A stretch of 64,000 bases of DNA. Origin: Sphingobium sp. AS12 (GTDB lineage: Bacteria > Pseudomonadota > Alphaproteobacteria > Sphingomonadales > Sphingomonadaceae). The notes beneath the pieces are model-generated. The model saw only the letters and a program-made list of their open reading frames with translations, was not told the origin of the DNA and made no database searches. How positions within the stretch are numbered: position 1 is the first letter of the stretch; every line of letters starts with the position of its first letter. The translations under genes and the position numbers were made by a program. The DNA is taken from contig NZ_JAHRGM010000067.1 of NCBI RefSeq assembly GCF_019097845.1, forward strand, positions 62,001-126,000, read 5' to 3'. This document shows, piece by piece, positions 1 through 8,914 of this stretch.

Positions 1-486
1 GCCGACGCCCCCGCGCGCGATCCGCTCGACCGTGCCCAATATGCCGATATCCGCATCTGGCTGCCCGGCGATATCCTCACCAAGACCGACCGGATGAGCA
101 TGGCCGTCAGCCTGGAGGCGCGCGAACCCTTGCTTGACCATCGCCTCGTCGAATTTGCCGCCCGCCTGCCTGTCAACCAGCGCATCCGGGGCAATAGCGG
201 CAAATATCTGCTGAAAAAGGCGATGGAACCCTATCTGCCGCAAGATATCCTCTACCGCCAGAAAATGGGTTTCGTGACCCCGATCAGCGCCTGGTTTCGC
301 GGCGCGCTGTCAGGCGAGGCTACCGCGATCGCGAGCGGATCGTCACTGGCGCGCACCGGCTGGTTCGATACCAAAGCACTGGCCAAAATCGCGGCGGATC
401 ACAAATCCGGCATGGCCGATCATGGGCGGCTGCTGTGGCAATTGCTGATGCTCGACAAGTCGCTGGAGCGGTTGTTCGGGATATGA
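1..486 (+). CDS. Asparagine synthase (glutamine-hydrolysing), C-terminal part
   Basis: The open frame enters from the left edge, so only the last 161 residues are present. They match the C-terminal ATP-dependent amidotransferase half of class B asparagine synthases: the stretch DILTKTDRMSMAVSLEAREP followed by LLDHRLVEFA is the usual substrate-domain signature, then GKYLLKKAMEP, and R-Q-K-M-G-F before the terminal helices. In polysaccharide clusters of sphingomonads such proteins usually amidate a sugar acid or accompany exosortase loci rather than make free asparagine; that role is inferred from the downstream glycan genes. The N-terminal glutaminase half is off the window. Confidence 0.85.
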   Translation, partial: ADAPARDPLDRAQYADIRIWLPGDILTKTDRMSMAVSLEAREPLLDHRLVEFAARLPVNQRIRGNSGKYLLKKAMEPYLPQDILYRQKMGFVTPISAWFRGALSGEATAIASGSSLARTGWFDTKALAKIAADHKSGMADHGRLLWQLLMLDKSLERLFGI

Positions 487-487
487 G

Positions 488-604
488 TCCTCTCCGCTTG
501 CGGGGAGGTGGCGGCCAGAATGGCCGACGGAGGGGGCGAGAGTAAGACGCTGCCCCCTCCACCACTGCTTCGCAGTGGTCCCCCTCCCCGTGCCGGGGAG
601 GAAT
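488..604. repeat. Dispersed palindromic repeat, type A (copy 1)
   Basis: The gap between two same-strand genes is filled by nested complementary blocks rich in runs of C and G: CTCCCCGTGCCGGGGAGG at its right end, CCACTGCTTCGCAGTGG in the middle, and GGGGAGGTGGCGG with CCGACGGAGGGGG on the left. The same blocks in the same order, but on the opposite strand, occur at 52778-52900. A non-coding repeat family is the best description. I see no transposase next to either copy. Confidence 0.8.
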
Positions 605-668
605 AGCCCCCTTGCAACCAGCCGCGCCCGGTGCCAACGGGGCGCATGGCGATAATCGGGACGCATCA

Positions 669-2018
669 GTGACAGTCTCCAAGGAAATGGTCCGGCTGCG
701 GCTTTATGCCCTGAGCCTGGCTGGCGACATGGCGGGACTGTTCGGCGCGTTTCTGGCGGCCAACTGGTTCGTGCTGGGCGCGCTGTGGGGGGAACCGGGC
801 AAACCGCACGGCCTCGTCATGTTCGCGATGATCGCGCCGCTTTACGCGCTGCTGGGCGTGCAGGGTGGAGGCTATGGCATCCACAGTCTGGAAAATGTCC
901 GCCGCGGCATTTTCCGCGCGCTGCTGGCGCTGGCGCAGGCGGCTCTACTGATGCTGCTGATCGTCTATCTGGGCAAGATCGCCGAACAATTGTCGCGTCT
1001 GACCTTCATTGTCGGGCTGGCGCTGGGCGCGGTTTCGGTCGCGCTGGTGCGGCTGGTCGTTGTACGACTGGCCAAAAGATTGCTGGGCGAAGTGCCGCAC
1101 CTGACCGCCGTCATCATGGATGGCGTCGCTATCGAAACCGGCCCGCACATGCTGATCATCGAAGCCGATGCCGCCGATCTGCGCCCGGAGCGTCATGATG
1201 CCGACATGGCCGCGCGATTGGCCCAAGCGGTCGGCATGGCCGAACGGGTCATCGTCGCCTGTCCGCTCGACCGGATGGACGACTGGTCCGCTGCGCTCAA
1301 ATCGCTATCTGCCCGCGGCGAGATCGTCGTTCCCGAACTCCTCCGCTTCGCGCCTGCGCGGGTCGATGAATTTGACGGCCAGCCGACCATCATCGTCGCG
1401 GGCGGCCCGCTTCAGTTTCGCGACCGCCTGATCAAGCGCCTGTTCGACCTGATCGTCGCCGGTGCCGCCACTATCATCCTCTCGCCGGTTCTGATCGTTG
1501 CCGCGCTGGCAGTGAAACTCACCAGCCCCGGCCCGGTCATCTTCCGCCAGCCACGCATTGGGAAGGATGGGCGGTCCTTCCAGATCTACAAATTTCGTTC
1601 GATGCGCGCCGACGCCAGCGACCGCAAGGCCGAGACACTGACGGCGCGCGACGACGATCGGGTCACCCGCGTCGGTGCGTTCCTGCGCAAGTCCAGCATC
1701 GATGAACTGCCCCAGCTTTTCAATGTGTTGAAGGGCGATATGAGCATTGTGGGTCCGCGCCCCCACGCCGCCGCAGCCAAGGCGGGCGACACCCTCTATT
1801 GGGAGGTCGACGCGCGGTACTGGGCGCGCCACTGTATCAAGCCCGGCATGACGGGTCTGGCGCAAGTGCGCGGTCATCGCGGATCGACCGACCATCATCA
1901 GGATCTGATCGACCGGCTCCAGTCTGACCTTGAATATGTCACTGCCTGGTCGGTCTGGCGCGACCTGCGCATCATTGTCGCGACGCTGGGCGTGCTGTTC
2001 CACCACAAGGCCTATTGA
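669..2018 (+). CDS. Undecaprenyl-phosphate sugar phosphotransferase (polyprenyl glycosylphosphotransferase)
   Basis: This inner-membrane enzyme should start a polysaccharide repeat unit by moving a hexose-1-phosphate from a nucleotide sugar to undecaprenyl phosphate. The N-terminal half has several hydrophobic segments, then a soluble region, then a further membrane segment ([19 protein letters not shown]) and the catalytic bacterial sugar-transferase domain with [43 protein letters not shown] and GPRPH. About 450 residues is normal. The start is uncertain: GTG at 669 has a weak GGGA upstream; a TTG at 612 would add 19 unconvincing residues, and ATG at 687 has too short a spacer. It precedes a run of glycan genes. 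Confidence 0.88.
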   Translation: MTVSKEMVRLRLYALSLAGDMAGLFGAFLAANWFVLGALWGEPGKPHGLVMFAMIAPLYALLGVQGGGYGIHSLENVRRGIFRALLALAQAALLMLLIVYLGKIAEQLSRLTFIVGLALGAVSVALVRLVVVRLAKRLLGEVPHLTAVIMDGVAIETGPHMLIIEADAADLRPERHDADMAARLAQAVGMAERVIVACPLDRMDDWSAALKSLSARGEIVVPELLRFAPARVDEFDGQPTIIVAGGPLQFRDRLIKRLFDLIVAGAATIILSPVLIVAALAVKLTSPGPVIFRQPRIGKDGRSFQIYKFRSMRADASDRKAETLTARDDDRVTRVGAFLRKSSIDELPQLFNVLKGDMSIVGPRPHAAAAKAGDTLYWEVDARYWARHCIKPGMTGLAQVRGHRGSTDHHQDLIDRLQSDLEYVTAWSVWRDLRIIVATLGVLFHHKAY

Positions 2019-2020
2019 GC

Positions 2021-3148
2021 ATGACCGATCTTTGGCTTGGCGCGCTGCTTATCGTCTCGCTGGTCGCTGTGTTGTGGCCATTCCTATTCTATCCTCTCAT
2101 CCTGCGCGCGCTGCCGACGCGCCCGGAACAGCCGCTCGCGGGGCCGGTGCCGACTGCCTCGCTGCTGTTCTGCGCCTATAATGAAGCCGATGCGATGCCC
2201 GAAAAGCTCGCCAATCTTGCCATGCTCAAAGGGCTGCATCCGACGCTTGAAATCCTCGCCTTCGATGATGGATCGTCTGACCGCACGGGCGATTTGATCG
2301 CGGCGCAGGGCGATCTGGTCACGCTGATCCGTGGCCCCGGTCGCAGCGGCAAGGCCCATGGCATGAAGCAGCTCGCCGCCCGCGCGCGCGGGGACATAAT
2401 GATCTTCACCGATGCCAATGTTCTGCTCGACCCGGACGCGATTGAGCGCCTGCTCGCCCGCTATGCGGACCCCGATATTGGTGGCGTGCTGGGGTCGCTC
2501 CACTATGTCGGGCAGGACGAAAGCGCGACCGCCTCGGTCGGTTCGCTCTACTGGCGGATCGAGGAGCGGCTGAAAGATGAGGAATCGCGCACCGGCAATG
2601 TGCTGGGTGCGGATGGCTCGATCTTCTCGATCCGCAGCAGCCTCTATCCCGATTTCCCCGACAGCGTGCTGGATGACCTGACCGTCTCCATGGCCGTGGT
2701 GTTTGCAGGCAAACGGCTGGTGAAGGCCAGGGACGTGATCGCGCGCGAAAAACTGGTGACAGCACGAAAGGACGAATATCGGCGCAAGGTCCGCATCGCT
2801 GCGCGCGCCTGGCACACCCACAGCCATTTGCGCCCGCAACTGCGCCGCATGGCCGTGATCGACCGTTTCAAATATGCCTCCCGCAAGATCGTGCGGTGGT
2901 TCGGCGGGCTGTTCATCCTGACAGGGGCGGTCGCCGCGGGTGCGCTAGCGATGCGTGTCTCGCCGATGCTTTACATGGTCGGAGCGCTGGCCGTGGCGCT
3001 GGTCATCTGGCGGGGCATCCGTGCCAAGAGCGGACCATTCGCCGCACTGGTCGATGTGCTGATAGCCTATGCCGCGACCCTGCAAGGCGTTGCCAAGGCG
3101 ATGACCGGCCGCACCGTCACCATCTGGAATCCCGCCAAGTCGCGCTGA
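2021..3148 (+). CDS. Family 2 glycosyltransferase, membrane anchored
   Basis: An inverting GT-A glycosyltransferase using nucleotide sugars on the cytoplasmic face. A hydrophobic N-terminal segment comes first, then the GT2 core: SLLFCAYNEADAMP, the metal/nucleotide motif FDDGSSDRTGD, and IMIFTDANVLLDPD. Two C-terminal membrane stretches (FGGLFILTGAVAAGALA and MLYMVGALAVALVIW) follow, so it resembles cellulose-synthase-like or hyaluronan-type processive enzymes in plan. ATG 2021 sits two bases after the stop of the sugar transferase, so the two are co-transcribed. Acceptor and donor cannot be told from sequence. Confidence 0.85.
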   Translation: MTDLWLGALLIVSLVAVLWPFLFYPLILRALPTRPEQPLAGPVPTASLLFCAYNEADAMPEKLANLAMLKGLHPTLEILAFDDGSSDRTGDLIAAQGDLVTLIRGPGRSGKAHGMKQLAARARGDIMIFTDANVLLDPDAIERLLARYADPDIGGVLGSLHYVGQDESATASVGSLYWRIEERLKDEESRTGNVLGADGSIFSIRSSLYPDFPDSVLDDLTVSMAVVFAGKRLVKARDVIAREKLVTARKDEYRRKVRIAARAWHTHSHLRPQLRRMAVIDRFKYASRKIVRWFGGLFILTGAVAAGALAMRVSPMLYMVGALAVALVIWRGIRAKSGPFAALVDVLIAYAATLQGVAKAMTGRTVTIWNPAKSR

Positions 3149-3211
3149 CCCTCTCGTCAAAGCCGTGCGATCTTGTATAGCGCCAATGCTGTTCCCCAGT
3201 CGGAGACTGAC

Positions 3212-3964
3212 GTGATTACTGTTCAGCGGGTGGCCAAGGCTGCCGGCAAGCATCTGACCCGAAGCGCGCTCAAGCTGCGCAAGGCGCTGGGCGCTCGCGC
3301 CAGTCGGGGGTGCCCCGCCTGCGGCGCGACCGTGGTCGGCTTCTTCCGCTATGGCGTTAACGGCGAATGGGGTTGCCCGGACTGCGGCGCGTCGCCGCGC
3401 GAACGGCTGATGAACTGGCTGATTGCCCAGGGGACGCTGACCGTGCCGACCGACGGCGCGATCCTGCACATGGCACCCAATGAAGCCAGCCTCGTCCGTA
3501 GCTTCTCCGCCGCTGCCGACTATATTCCCGCCGATCTCGATCCGTCGCGCTACACCGTGCCGAACATGCACCGCGTCGACCTGATGGAACTGGCCGACGC
3601 CGATCGCTACGACCTCTTTTACGCCAGCCATGTGATGGAGCATGTGCCGGACGATATGGCCGTGCTGCGCAACATTTTGCGCGCGCTCAAGCCCGGCGGC
3701 GAAGCCTGGCTGATCGTGCCGCTATGGGCCAAGCCGACCGAGGATGGCAGTTTCGCCATGCCCCCGCGCGAACGGGAGCGCCGCTTCGGCCAGTGGGACC
3801 ATGTGCGCCAATATGGCCCGGATTTCGCCGACCGCATCCGCGCAGCTGGCTTTGATCTGGAAGAAATCGACGCCGCCGGGATCGATGTCGCGACCCGCCA
3901 TTTCTACGCGCTGGACGACCGGCTGTTCCGCGCCCGCAAGCCTGTTGGAGCCGCGACGCGGTGA
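3212..3964 (+). CDS. SAM-dependent methyltransferase with N-terminal zinc ribbon
   Basis: The N-terminal part carries two CxxC knuckles, CPAC and CPDC, about 25 residues apart and followed by SPRERL, as in a small zinc ribbon. Then a class I methyltransferase domain of the type 11 kind: YIPADLDPSRY, DLFYASHVMEHVPDDMAVL and ALKPGGEAWLIVPLW. GTG 3212 is preferred because GGAGA lies about seven bases upstream; earlier TTG codons have no ribosome-binding site. The stop overlaps the GTG start of the flippase gene by four bases. It probably methylates a sugar or lipid-linked intermediate of the polysaccharide; the substrate is unknown. Confidence 0.75.
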   Translation: MITVQRVAKAAGKHLTRSALKLRKALGARASRGCPACGATVVGFFRYGVNGEWGCPDCGASPRERLMNWLIAQGTLTVPTDGAILHMAPNEASLVRSFSAAADYIPADLDPSRYTVPNMHRVDLMELADADRYDLFYASHVMEHVPDDMAVLRNILRALKPGGEAWLIVPLWAKPTEDGSFAMPPRERERRFGQWDHVRQYGPDFADRIRAAGFDLEEIDAAGIDVATRHFYALDDRLFRARKPVGAATR

Positions 3965-5259
3965 GCATCCTTGCGCGGATGGAGGCGTCCGCCCGCATCC
4001 TTGCGCTGGTCAAGCTCGCCAATGTTGGCCTGGTCCTGGTTTGGGGCTTTGCCGTCACCTTCGTGTTCGTGCGCGCATTGCCGCTGGCGGAATTCCAGTC
4101 CTTCCTGCTGCTCGTCGCCTTCGGCAATTTTACCGTTTCGGCGGAATTTGGCCTGACCAGCATCATCTATGCCCGGTTGCGGCGGCACTGGCTGGGCGAC
4201 GGTGAAGCCGACATAGGCGCATTCCGGCTGGAGGAGATGGGGGTGCTGTTCTTGTTCCTCGGTCTGATCGTCGCGGGCGGCACGCTGATCCTGCTCGTCG
4301 CGCTGGCCGCAGGCTGGATCGGAACAGCCATGCCATTGTTATTCCTACTTTTCTTCCTGTCCGCCTGCCTCAACCTGCCCGGCCTGCTCGCCAAGCGCGC
4401 GCTGGCGGCGGTGGACGGCAATTTCCTGTGGGAAGCGCTCGATTGCGGGCGGCGGGTCATCACCATCGCGCTGCTGCTAGCGATATTGGCAGGCCTCGAT
4501 CCGCGCCTGTCCCTCGCCCTGCAACTGGCGGTCAGCATCCTCGTTATCGGTTGGGCCATCGCCCATGTCCACCATCGCCTTGGCATGAAGCCGCGCCACT
4601 GGATCGCCTTCCGCGTCGGCGGCGGCCATGTCCGCGCCCATTATCTGCGCGACATAGGCGCGTCCGCGGCTTTCACCGTCTCCGACATCATCGCCTATAA
4701 TGCACCCTATTTCACCATCGCGATGGCGACCAGCGATGCCCGGCCGATGCTGCTGTTCGATTTCTTCTTCAAGATGTCCAGGTCACTGTCGATGTTGGTC
4801 CGCGCCCTTGTGGAAGCCGCCTTGCCCCGCATCACCCGCGCCTATCATGCCGGGGACAAAGTGCGGCTGCGTCAGTTGCTTGGCCGGGCGCTGGGCGCGG
4901 CGATGGTCTTTGCGCTGGCACTGTCCGTCGTGCTGCTCAGCGTCGGCGACTGGCTGTTTGCAATCCTGTTTGACGGCCGCGCCAGCATCGACCGCGCCGA
5001 CTTGGTGCTGATCGTCGTCGCTTTGCTCGCCCTCGCGCTGCTGTGCGTCTCTGTCTATGTGCAGGCGGCGCTCGGCCGCTTCTCGCATCTTCTCGCCCGC
5101 TCGCTCCCCTTCCTCGCTGGATCGCTGCTCAGCGTCCCGCTGGCCCGCCTGCTTTGGCCGGAGCTGTTCGATCTTGCTTTCCTGGGCCTCTATGCGCTGA
5201 CCCTACTGCTGGCCGCGGCCCTGCACGCCGTCTCGCTGCGCAGACTGGTGCGGGCATGA
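3961..5259 (+). CDS. Polysaccharide flippase (Wzx/MOP family), putative
   Basis: A 432-residue, almost wholly hydrophobic protein with roughly 12 membrane-spanning stretches spread over its full length, no signal peptide and short basic loops. Size, topology and position inside a glycan operon fit the MOP-exporter (Wzx) proteins that flip lipid-linked repeat units to the periplasm. Sequence signatures of this family are weak, so the call rests on topology and context. GTG 3961 overlaps the preceding stop by four bases, and its own stop overlaps the ATG of the next glycosyltransferase by four bases, indicating translational coupling. Confidence 0.72.
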   Translation: MSILARMEASARILALVKLANVGLVLVWGFAVTFVFVRALPLAEFQSFLLLVAFGNFTVSAEFGLTSIIYARLRRHWLGDGEADIGAFRLEEMGVLFLFLGLIVAGGTLILLVALAAGWIGTAMPLLFLLFFLSACLNLPGLLAKRALAAVDGNFLWEALDCGRRVITIALLLAILAGLDPRLSLALQLAVSILVIGWAIAHVHHRLGMKPRHWIAFRVGGGHVRAHYLRDIGASAAFTVSDIIAYNAPYFTIAMATSDARPMLLFDFFFKMSRSLSMLVRALVEAALPRITRAYHAGDKVRLRQLLGRALGAAMVFALALSVVLLSVGDWLFAILFDGRASIDRADLVLIVVALLALALLCVSVYVQAALGRFSHLLARSLPFLAGSLLSVPLARLLWPELFDLAFLGLYALTLLLAAALHAVSLRRLVRA

Positions 5260-6401
5260 AGGTCGCGATGCTTGATCCTTCGCTCTTCACCGGGCGCTAT
5301 GACGACAGCCTGTGCGCGGCGCTGGCGGGGGAGGGGGCAAGCGTCACCCTATACGCCCGCCCGATGCGCGCGACCGACGCGATCGAACCACGGGGTTTCA
5401 GCTACGCCCCGCATTTCTTCCGCCACAGCGAAGCATTGCGTGACCGGCTGGGCGAAGGCCGCGCGTTCCGCCTGGCCAAGGCGGCGGAATATGGCCTCTC
5501 CTGCGCACTGGGTGACCTGACTCCGCTTGCCGCAGCCGATCTCGTCCATGTCCAGTGGCTCCCGCTCGCCCCTGCCGACCGGCTGATGCTGCGCCGCCTG
5601 AAGGACCGCGCCGCGCTGGTCCATACCGTCCATAATGCCGACGCCTATCATGCCGATGCCGGGGTGCAGGGCCGTGGTTACCGCGCGCTGCTCGACCAGT
5701 TTGACGCGCTGATCGTCCATGGCGACACCACGCGGGCGGCGCTGGTGGGACAGGGCATCGACCCGGTACGCATTCATGTGACGCCACACCCGCCGATGCG
5801 ATTGGCGGCGGCCACCCCCGCCGATCTCGCCGCCATCCCCGATCCCGCCATGCCGCGCATTCTCTTCTTCGGCACGATCCGTCCCTATAAGGGCGTCGAC
5901 CTGCTGATCGATGCCTGCCTTCAGCTCTGGCAGTCGGGCCACGCTCTTGAACTGGTGCTGGCAGGCAAGCCCTTCATGGATGTCGCGCCTCTGCTCGAAA
6001 AGGTCCGGGCCGCCGGTTTCGCCGACCGCCTGTTGACCGATTTCGGTTTCCTGACCGAAGGCCGCCTCGACGCGCACATGGTCAAGGCCGACATCATCGC
6101 CTTCCCCTATCGCCACATCGATTCGAGCGGCGCGTTCCTCTCCGCGCTGCATCATGGCAAAGCGATGGTGACATCGGACGCGGGCATGTTCGGCCAGTTG
6201 CCCGATGGCGTCGCGACCCGCTTTCCGGTCGGAAATGCGTCGGCGCTCGCCCGAGCCCTCTTGCCGCTGGTGCAAAGCGCCGCCATCAGGCAGGAACAGG
6301 GAGCGCGGGCGCGCGCCCATGGAGCGAAAATGGGGGACTGGACGGATATGGCGGTGGCGACGATCGGCATCTACAAAGCAGTGCTGGCCGCGCGCGCATG
6401 A
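5256..6401 (+). CDS. Family 4-type glycosyltransferase
   Basis: A 381-residue GT-B glycosyltransferase. The N-terminal domain contains LVHTVHNADAYHAD and DALIVHGDTTRAAL; the C-terminal nucleotide-sugar domain has ILFFGTIRPYKGVDLLIDA, the linker LTDFGFLTEGRL and DIIAFPYRHIDSSGAFLSAL, where GT4 proteins normally keep the phosphate-binding E-x7-E (here the second half is the aligned HIDSSGAF region). ATG 5256 is chosen because it forms a 4-base ATGA overlap with the flippase gene; the frame is open further upstream but that part lies inside the flippase. It should act at the cytoplasmic membrane on a lipid-linked glycan. Confidence 0.85.
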   Translation: MKVAMLDPSLFTGRYDDSLCAALAGEGASVTLYARPMRATDAIEPRGFSYAPHFFRHSEALRDRLGEGRAFRLAKAAEYGLSCALGDLTPLAAADLVHVQWLPLAPADRLMLRRLKDRAALVHTVHNADAYHADAGVQGRGYRALLDQFDALIVHGDTTRAALVGQGIDPVRIHVTPHPPMRLAAATPADLAAIPDPAMPRILFFGTIRPYKGVDLLIDACLQLWQSGHALELVLAGKPFMDVAPLLEKVRAAGFADRLLTDFGFLTEGRLDAHMVKADIIAFPYRHIDSSGAFLSALHHGKAMVTSDAGMFGQLPDGVATRFPVGNASALARALLPLVQSAAIRQEQGARARAHGAKMGDWTDMAVATIGIYKAVLAARA

Positions 6402-7144
6402 ACCGCTATGTTCGTGAAGCCGCCGACCGTCTGCTCGCGCTGCGCCTCGCGCTGGCGGGGCGGGTGCATCAATATCCCGAAATTCAGGCGTTGAAGCGCT
6501 TTCTGTCCGGCTTCAAGGTCGACTGCTTGTTCGACGTCGGCGCCAATCGCGGCCAGTATGCGACGATGGCGCGCAAGGATGCGGGCTATCGCGGCCTCAT
6601 CCTCTCATTCGAGCCGAACCCTGCCGTGTTCGCCGAACTGCAAAAGCGCGCCGCGTCGGACCGCCACTGGCATGTGTTCAACATGGCGCTGTCGGATTTT
6701 GATGGCACCGCCGATTTCAACATCATGGCCGCCGATCAATTCTCGTCGCTCAAGACGCCATCGGGCGGGCAGGATGATATTTTCGCGAACCGTAACAAGG
6801 TAACGCAGACGGTCGCGACGGCCTGCCGCCGCCTCGATACGCTGCTGCCCGAACTGATCGCGCAGCATGGCTTTGCCCGACCATTTCTGAAGATGGACAC
6901 GCAGGGCCATGACCTGTCGGTCTGCCAAGGGGCGGGCGCGGTGCTGGCGCAGATGACGGGCGTGCAAACCGAGTTGGGGGTGCGCCCCATCTATGAAGGC
7001 GGCACCGGCTATCGCGCGATGATCGACTGGCTGGAGGCGCGGGCTTTCATCCCTTCCGCTTTCTTTGCCAATAATAAGGGCCATTTCCCGCTTCTGGTTG
7101 AAATGGACGGCATTTTCGTCAACCGGGCGCTGGTTCAGGGCTGA
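6398..7144 (+). CDS. FkbM family methyltransferase
   Basis: A 248-residue SAM-dependent O-methyltransferase. The FkbM fold is seen from DCLFDVGANRGQYATMA (SAM-binding loop), LILSFEPNPAVFAEL, the block around FNMALSDFDGTADFN, then RRLDTLLPEL and FLKMDTQGHDLSV. The C-terminal MDTQGxD motif is typical. It starts in a 4-base overlap with the GT4 gene, so methyl decoration of a sugar in the same polysaccharide is the likely job. Two methyltransferases in one cluster (here and at 3212) suggest a methylated glycan. Confidence 0.85.
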   Translation: MNRYVREAADRLLALRLALAGRVHQYPEIQALKRFLSGFKVDCLFDVGANRGQYATMARKDAGYRGLILSFEPNPAVFAELQKRAASDRHWHVFNMALSDFDGTADFNIMAADQFSSLKTPSGGQDDIFANRNKVTQTVATACRRLDTLLPELIAQHGFARPFLKMDTQGHDLSVCQGAGAVLAQMTGVQTELGVRPIYEGGTGYRAMIDWLEARAFIPSAFFANNKGHFPLLVEMDGIFVNRALVQG

Positions 7145-7146
7145 TC

Positions 7147-8889
7147 ATGGAGGCGCCCGCGTCCTCCGTCAGTGCGCGCCGCCTGTTCCTGGCGGGGGCG
7201 ATCGGCCTGACATTATGGCTGGGCGCGACTTTCCTGTGGCATGTCACCTACCGGCAGGGGATCAGCCTGGCGGTCATCCTGTTCCTGGATCAGGATTTCC
7301 CCGCGCTGATCGTCCCGCTGTTGCTGCTGGCGCTTGCCGCGCCCTTTGCCGAGGGGCGCGGGATCATCCTGCCGCGCCCGACCGCGCGGATCGTCGTGCC
7401 GCTGATCGTCCTGATGGGGCTAGCCGCCTGGGCGGGCCATTATGCCCTGTTTCAGGATTATGCCATTTCCCGCGATGAGGAGGTCGCCCGTTTCGCCGCC
7501 GCCTATATGCGCGAAGGGTTGTTCGCCCGACCGATCCCGGTCGAATGGGAACCCTATCGCCGCGCGATCATGCCCGAATTCTTCTCGCCCTTCGGCGCGG
7601 CGGATTATTGGACGGCGGCCTATCTGCCGGTGAACAGCGCGATCCAGGCGCTGTTCTGGCAATTGGGCGATCCCAACATGGCAGGGTCGGTGCTGCTCTT
7701 CACCGGGCTGTTCGCGCTGTGGCGCGTGGCGCTGCATCTGATGCCCGATCGCCCCGATGCGGTGTGGGTCACGGTGCTGCTGGGCTGTTCGTCCAGCCAG
7801 CTATGGATTACAGCGATGACGCCCTATGCCATGACCGGCCATTTCGCGCTCAACATGGTGTGGCTGGCGCTGGTGCTGCGCGGCGGGGTGGTCGGCCATG
7901 TCAGTGCGGGTATCGTAGCCCTTGTCGCGGCGGGGCTGCACCAATGGCATTTCCCGCCCATCTTCATCGCGCCCTTCATCCTGTGGATGCTGCTCGCCCG
8001 CCGCTGGACGGTCGCTGCCTTCCACGCGCTGACCTTGGTGACGATTGTCATCGTCTGGGCCAAGATCTGGCCCGCCTTCCTGCTCGATATGCTGGGCGCG
8101 CCCGCCGATGTCAGACCTTCCGCAGGCGTAGCGGATAAGGTCGGCAGCCTGTTCCAGCGGCTTGGCGATCGCTGGCAGCCCCTGGTCAATCTCAGCCGTT
8201 TCGTCGCCTGGAACAACATATTGATGGTCCCTCTGGCCGCGCTCGGCATCGCCGCTATGCGCTGGAAGCGGGCGATTCGGGGGCAGGAGATTGCGCTGCC
8301 GCTGGCGCTAGGCTGTGTCGCGGGATGCGCGCTGGCGCTGGCGCAGGGCTATGGCTGGGGCTTTCGCTATGCGCATGGCTATATCGGTCCCTTCTGCCTG
8401 CTGGCAGGCCTTGGCTGGGCGCGCTTCCGGCCGCAAGGCGCGCTCAGGCCGTTGCTTATCGGCCTGTTCATCACCGGCCTTGCCAGCATCTTTCTGGTCT
8501 GGCGCACGCACGCATTCGTCGCGCCCTATGCTGCCAGCCACAGGCTGATCGATTCCAGCCAGGCCGATGTTGTGCTGATCGATCCGCGCGGCGGCCTCTA
8601 CGTCACGGATCTGGTGCGTGGGCGCAATGGCGTGCCGGGCAAGCCGATGGTCATGAATCTGGGGATGCTGACGCTCGATCAGGTCGATGAGCTGTGCCAC
8701 AATTATGTCGTCGAACTGTTCGACCGCGCCGAGTTTCGCCCGTTGGGCGTGCCGCTGGCGCGCTGGAATTTGGGTCGGATGGATGCCCTCCGCGCGCATA
8801 TGAAAGAGGAGGGCTGCGACAAGCCGGTTCAGCCGCCGCTGCCCGAAAGTTTCGAGGATGCGCTCAACGCGGCGGATAACGCTATGTGA
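7147..8889 (+). CDS. Multi-pass membrane protein, GT-C glycosyltransferase-like (copy 1 of a duplicated family)
   Basis: A 580-residue protein with about ten membrane segments and a soluble C-terminal domain of about 120 residues. I do not recognise a named family. The first large outer loop carries SRDEE (R109-D110-E111), the position where GT-C enzymes keep a catalytic acidic pair, which suggests a polyprenyl-phosphate-sugar-dependent transferase (inference). It is clearly paralogous to the protein at 22070-23803: shared AYLPVN, FALWR/LALWRI, GxSSQ, MTxxAMxxHxALNxxWLAL, GLHQ, GWGFRYAHG/GWGYRYLHG and the C-terminal SLTLEQ/MLTLDQ block. It starts two bases after the FkbM gene stop. Confidence 0.7.
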   Translation: MEAPASSVSARRLFLAGAIGLTLWLGATFLWHVTYRQGISLAVILFLDQDFPALIVPLLLLALAAPFAEGRGIILPRPTARIVVPLIVLMGLAAWAGHYALFQDYAISRDEEVARFAAAYMREGLFARPIPVEWEPYRRAIMPEFFSPFGAADYWTAAYLPVNSAIQALFWQLGDPNMAGSVLLFTGLFALWRVALHLMPDRPDAVWVTVLLGCSSSQLWITAMTPYAMTGHFALNMVWLALVLRGGVVGHVSAGIVALVAAGLHQWHFPPIFIAPFILWMLLARRWTVAAFHALTLVTIVIVWAKIWPAFLLDMLGAPADVRPSAGVADKVGSLFQRLGDRWQPLVNLSRFVAWNNILMVPLAALGIAAMRWKRAIRGQEIALPLALGCVAGCALALAQGYGWGFRYAHGYIGPFCLLAGLGWARFRPQGALRPLLIGLFITGLASIFLVWRTHAFVAPYAASHRLIDSSQADVVLIDPRGGLYVTDLVRGRNGVPGKPMVMNLGMLTLDQVDELCHNYVVELFDRAEFRPLGVPLARWNLGRMDALRAHMKEEGCDKPVQPPLPESFEDALNAADNAM

Positions 8890-8914
8890 AGCGGGCTATT
8901 GCCCCTTCACATAG
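8882..8914. terminator. Bidirectional terminator-like hairpin between convergent genes
   Basis: CTATGTGAAG (8882-8891) pairs perfectly with CTTCACATAG (8905-8914); inside it GGGC (8893-8896) pairs with GCCC (8901-8904) around a TATT loop, with one bulged C. The stop codons of both convergent genes (TGA at 8887-8889 on +, TAG at 8898-8896 on -) lie within the stem. No long T-run follows on either side. Confidence 0.6.

Noticed and set aside
5043..5255. Upstream extension of the GT4 frame
   Set aside because: It lies inside the flippase gene in another frame; ATG 5256 with a 4-base overlap is the natural start.
1..8889. Assignment of the cluster to a named sphingan (gellan, welan) locus
   Set aside because: No sphingan-specific genes (lyase, pullulanase-like, spn/gel set) are recognisable in the part seen.
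1..8889. Exosortase/PEP-CTERM system around the asparagine synthase
   Set aside because: No exosortase or PEP-CTERM protein is in the window; the idea rests only on genes outside it.
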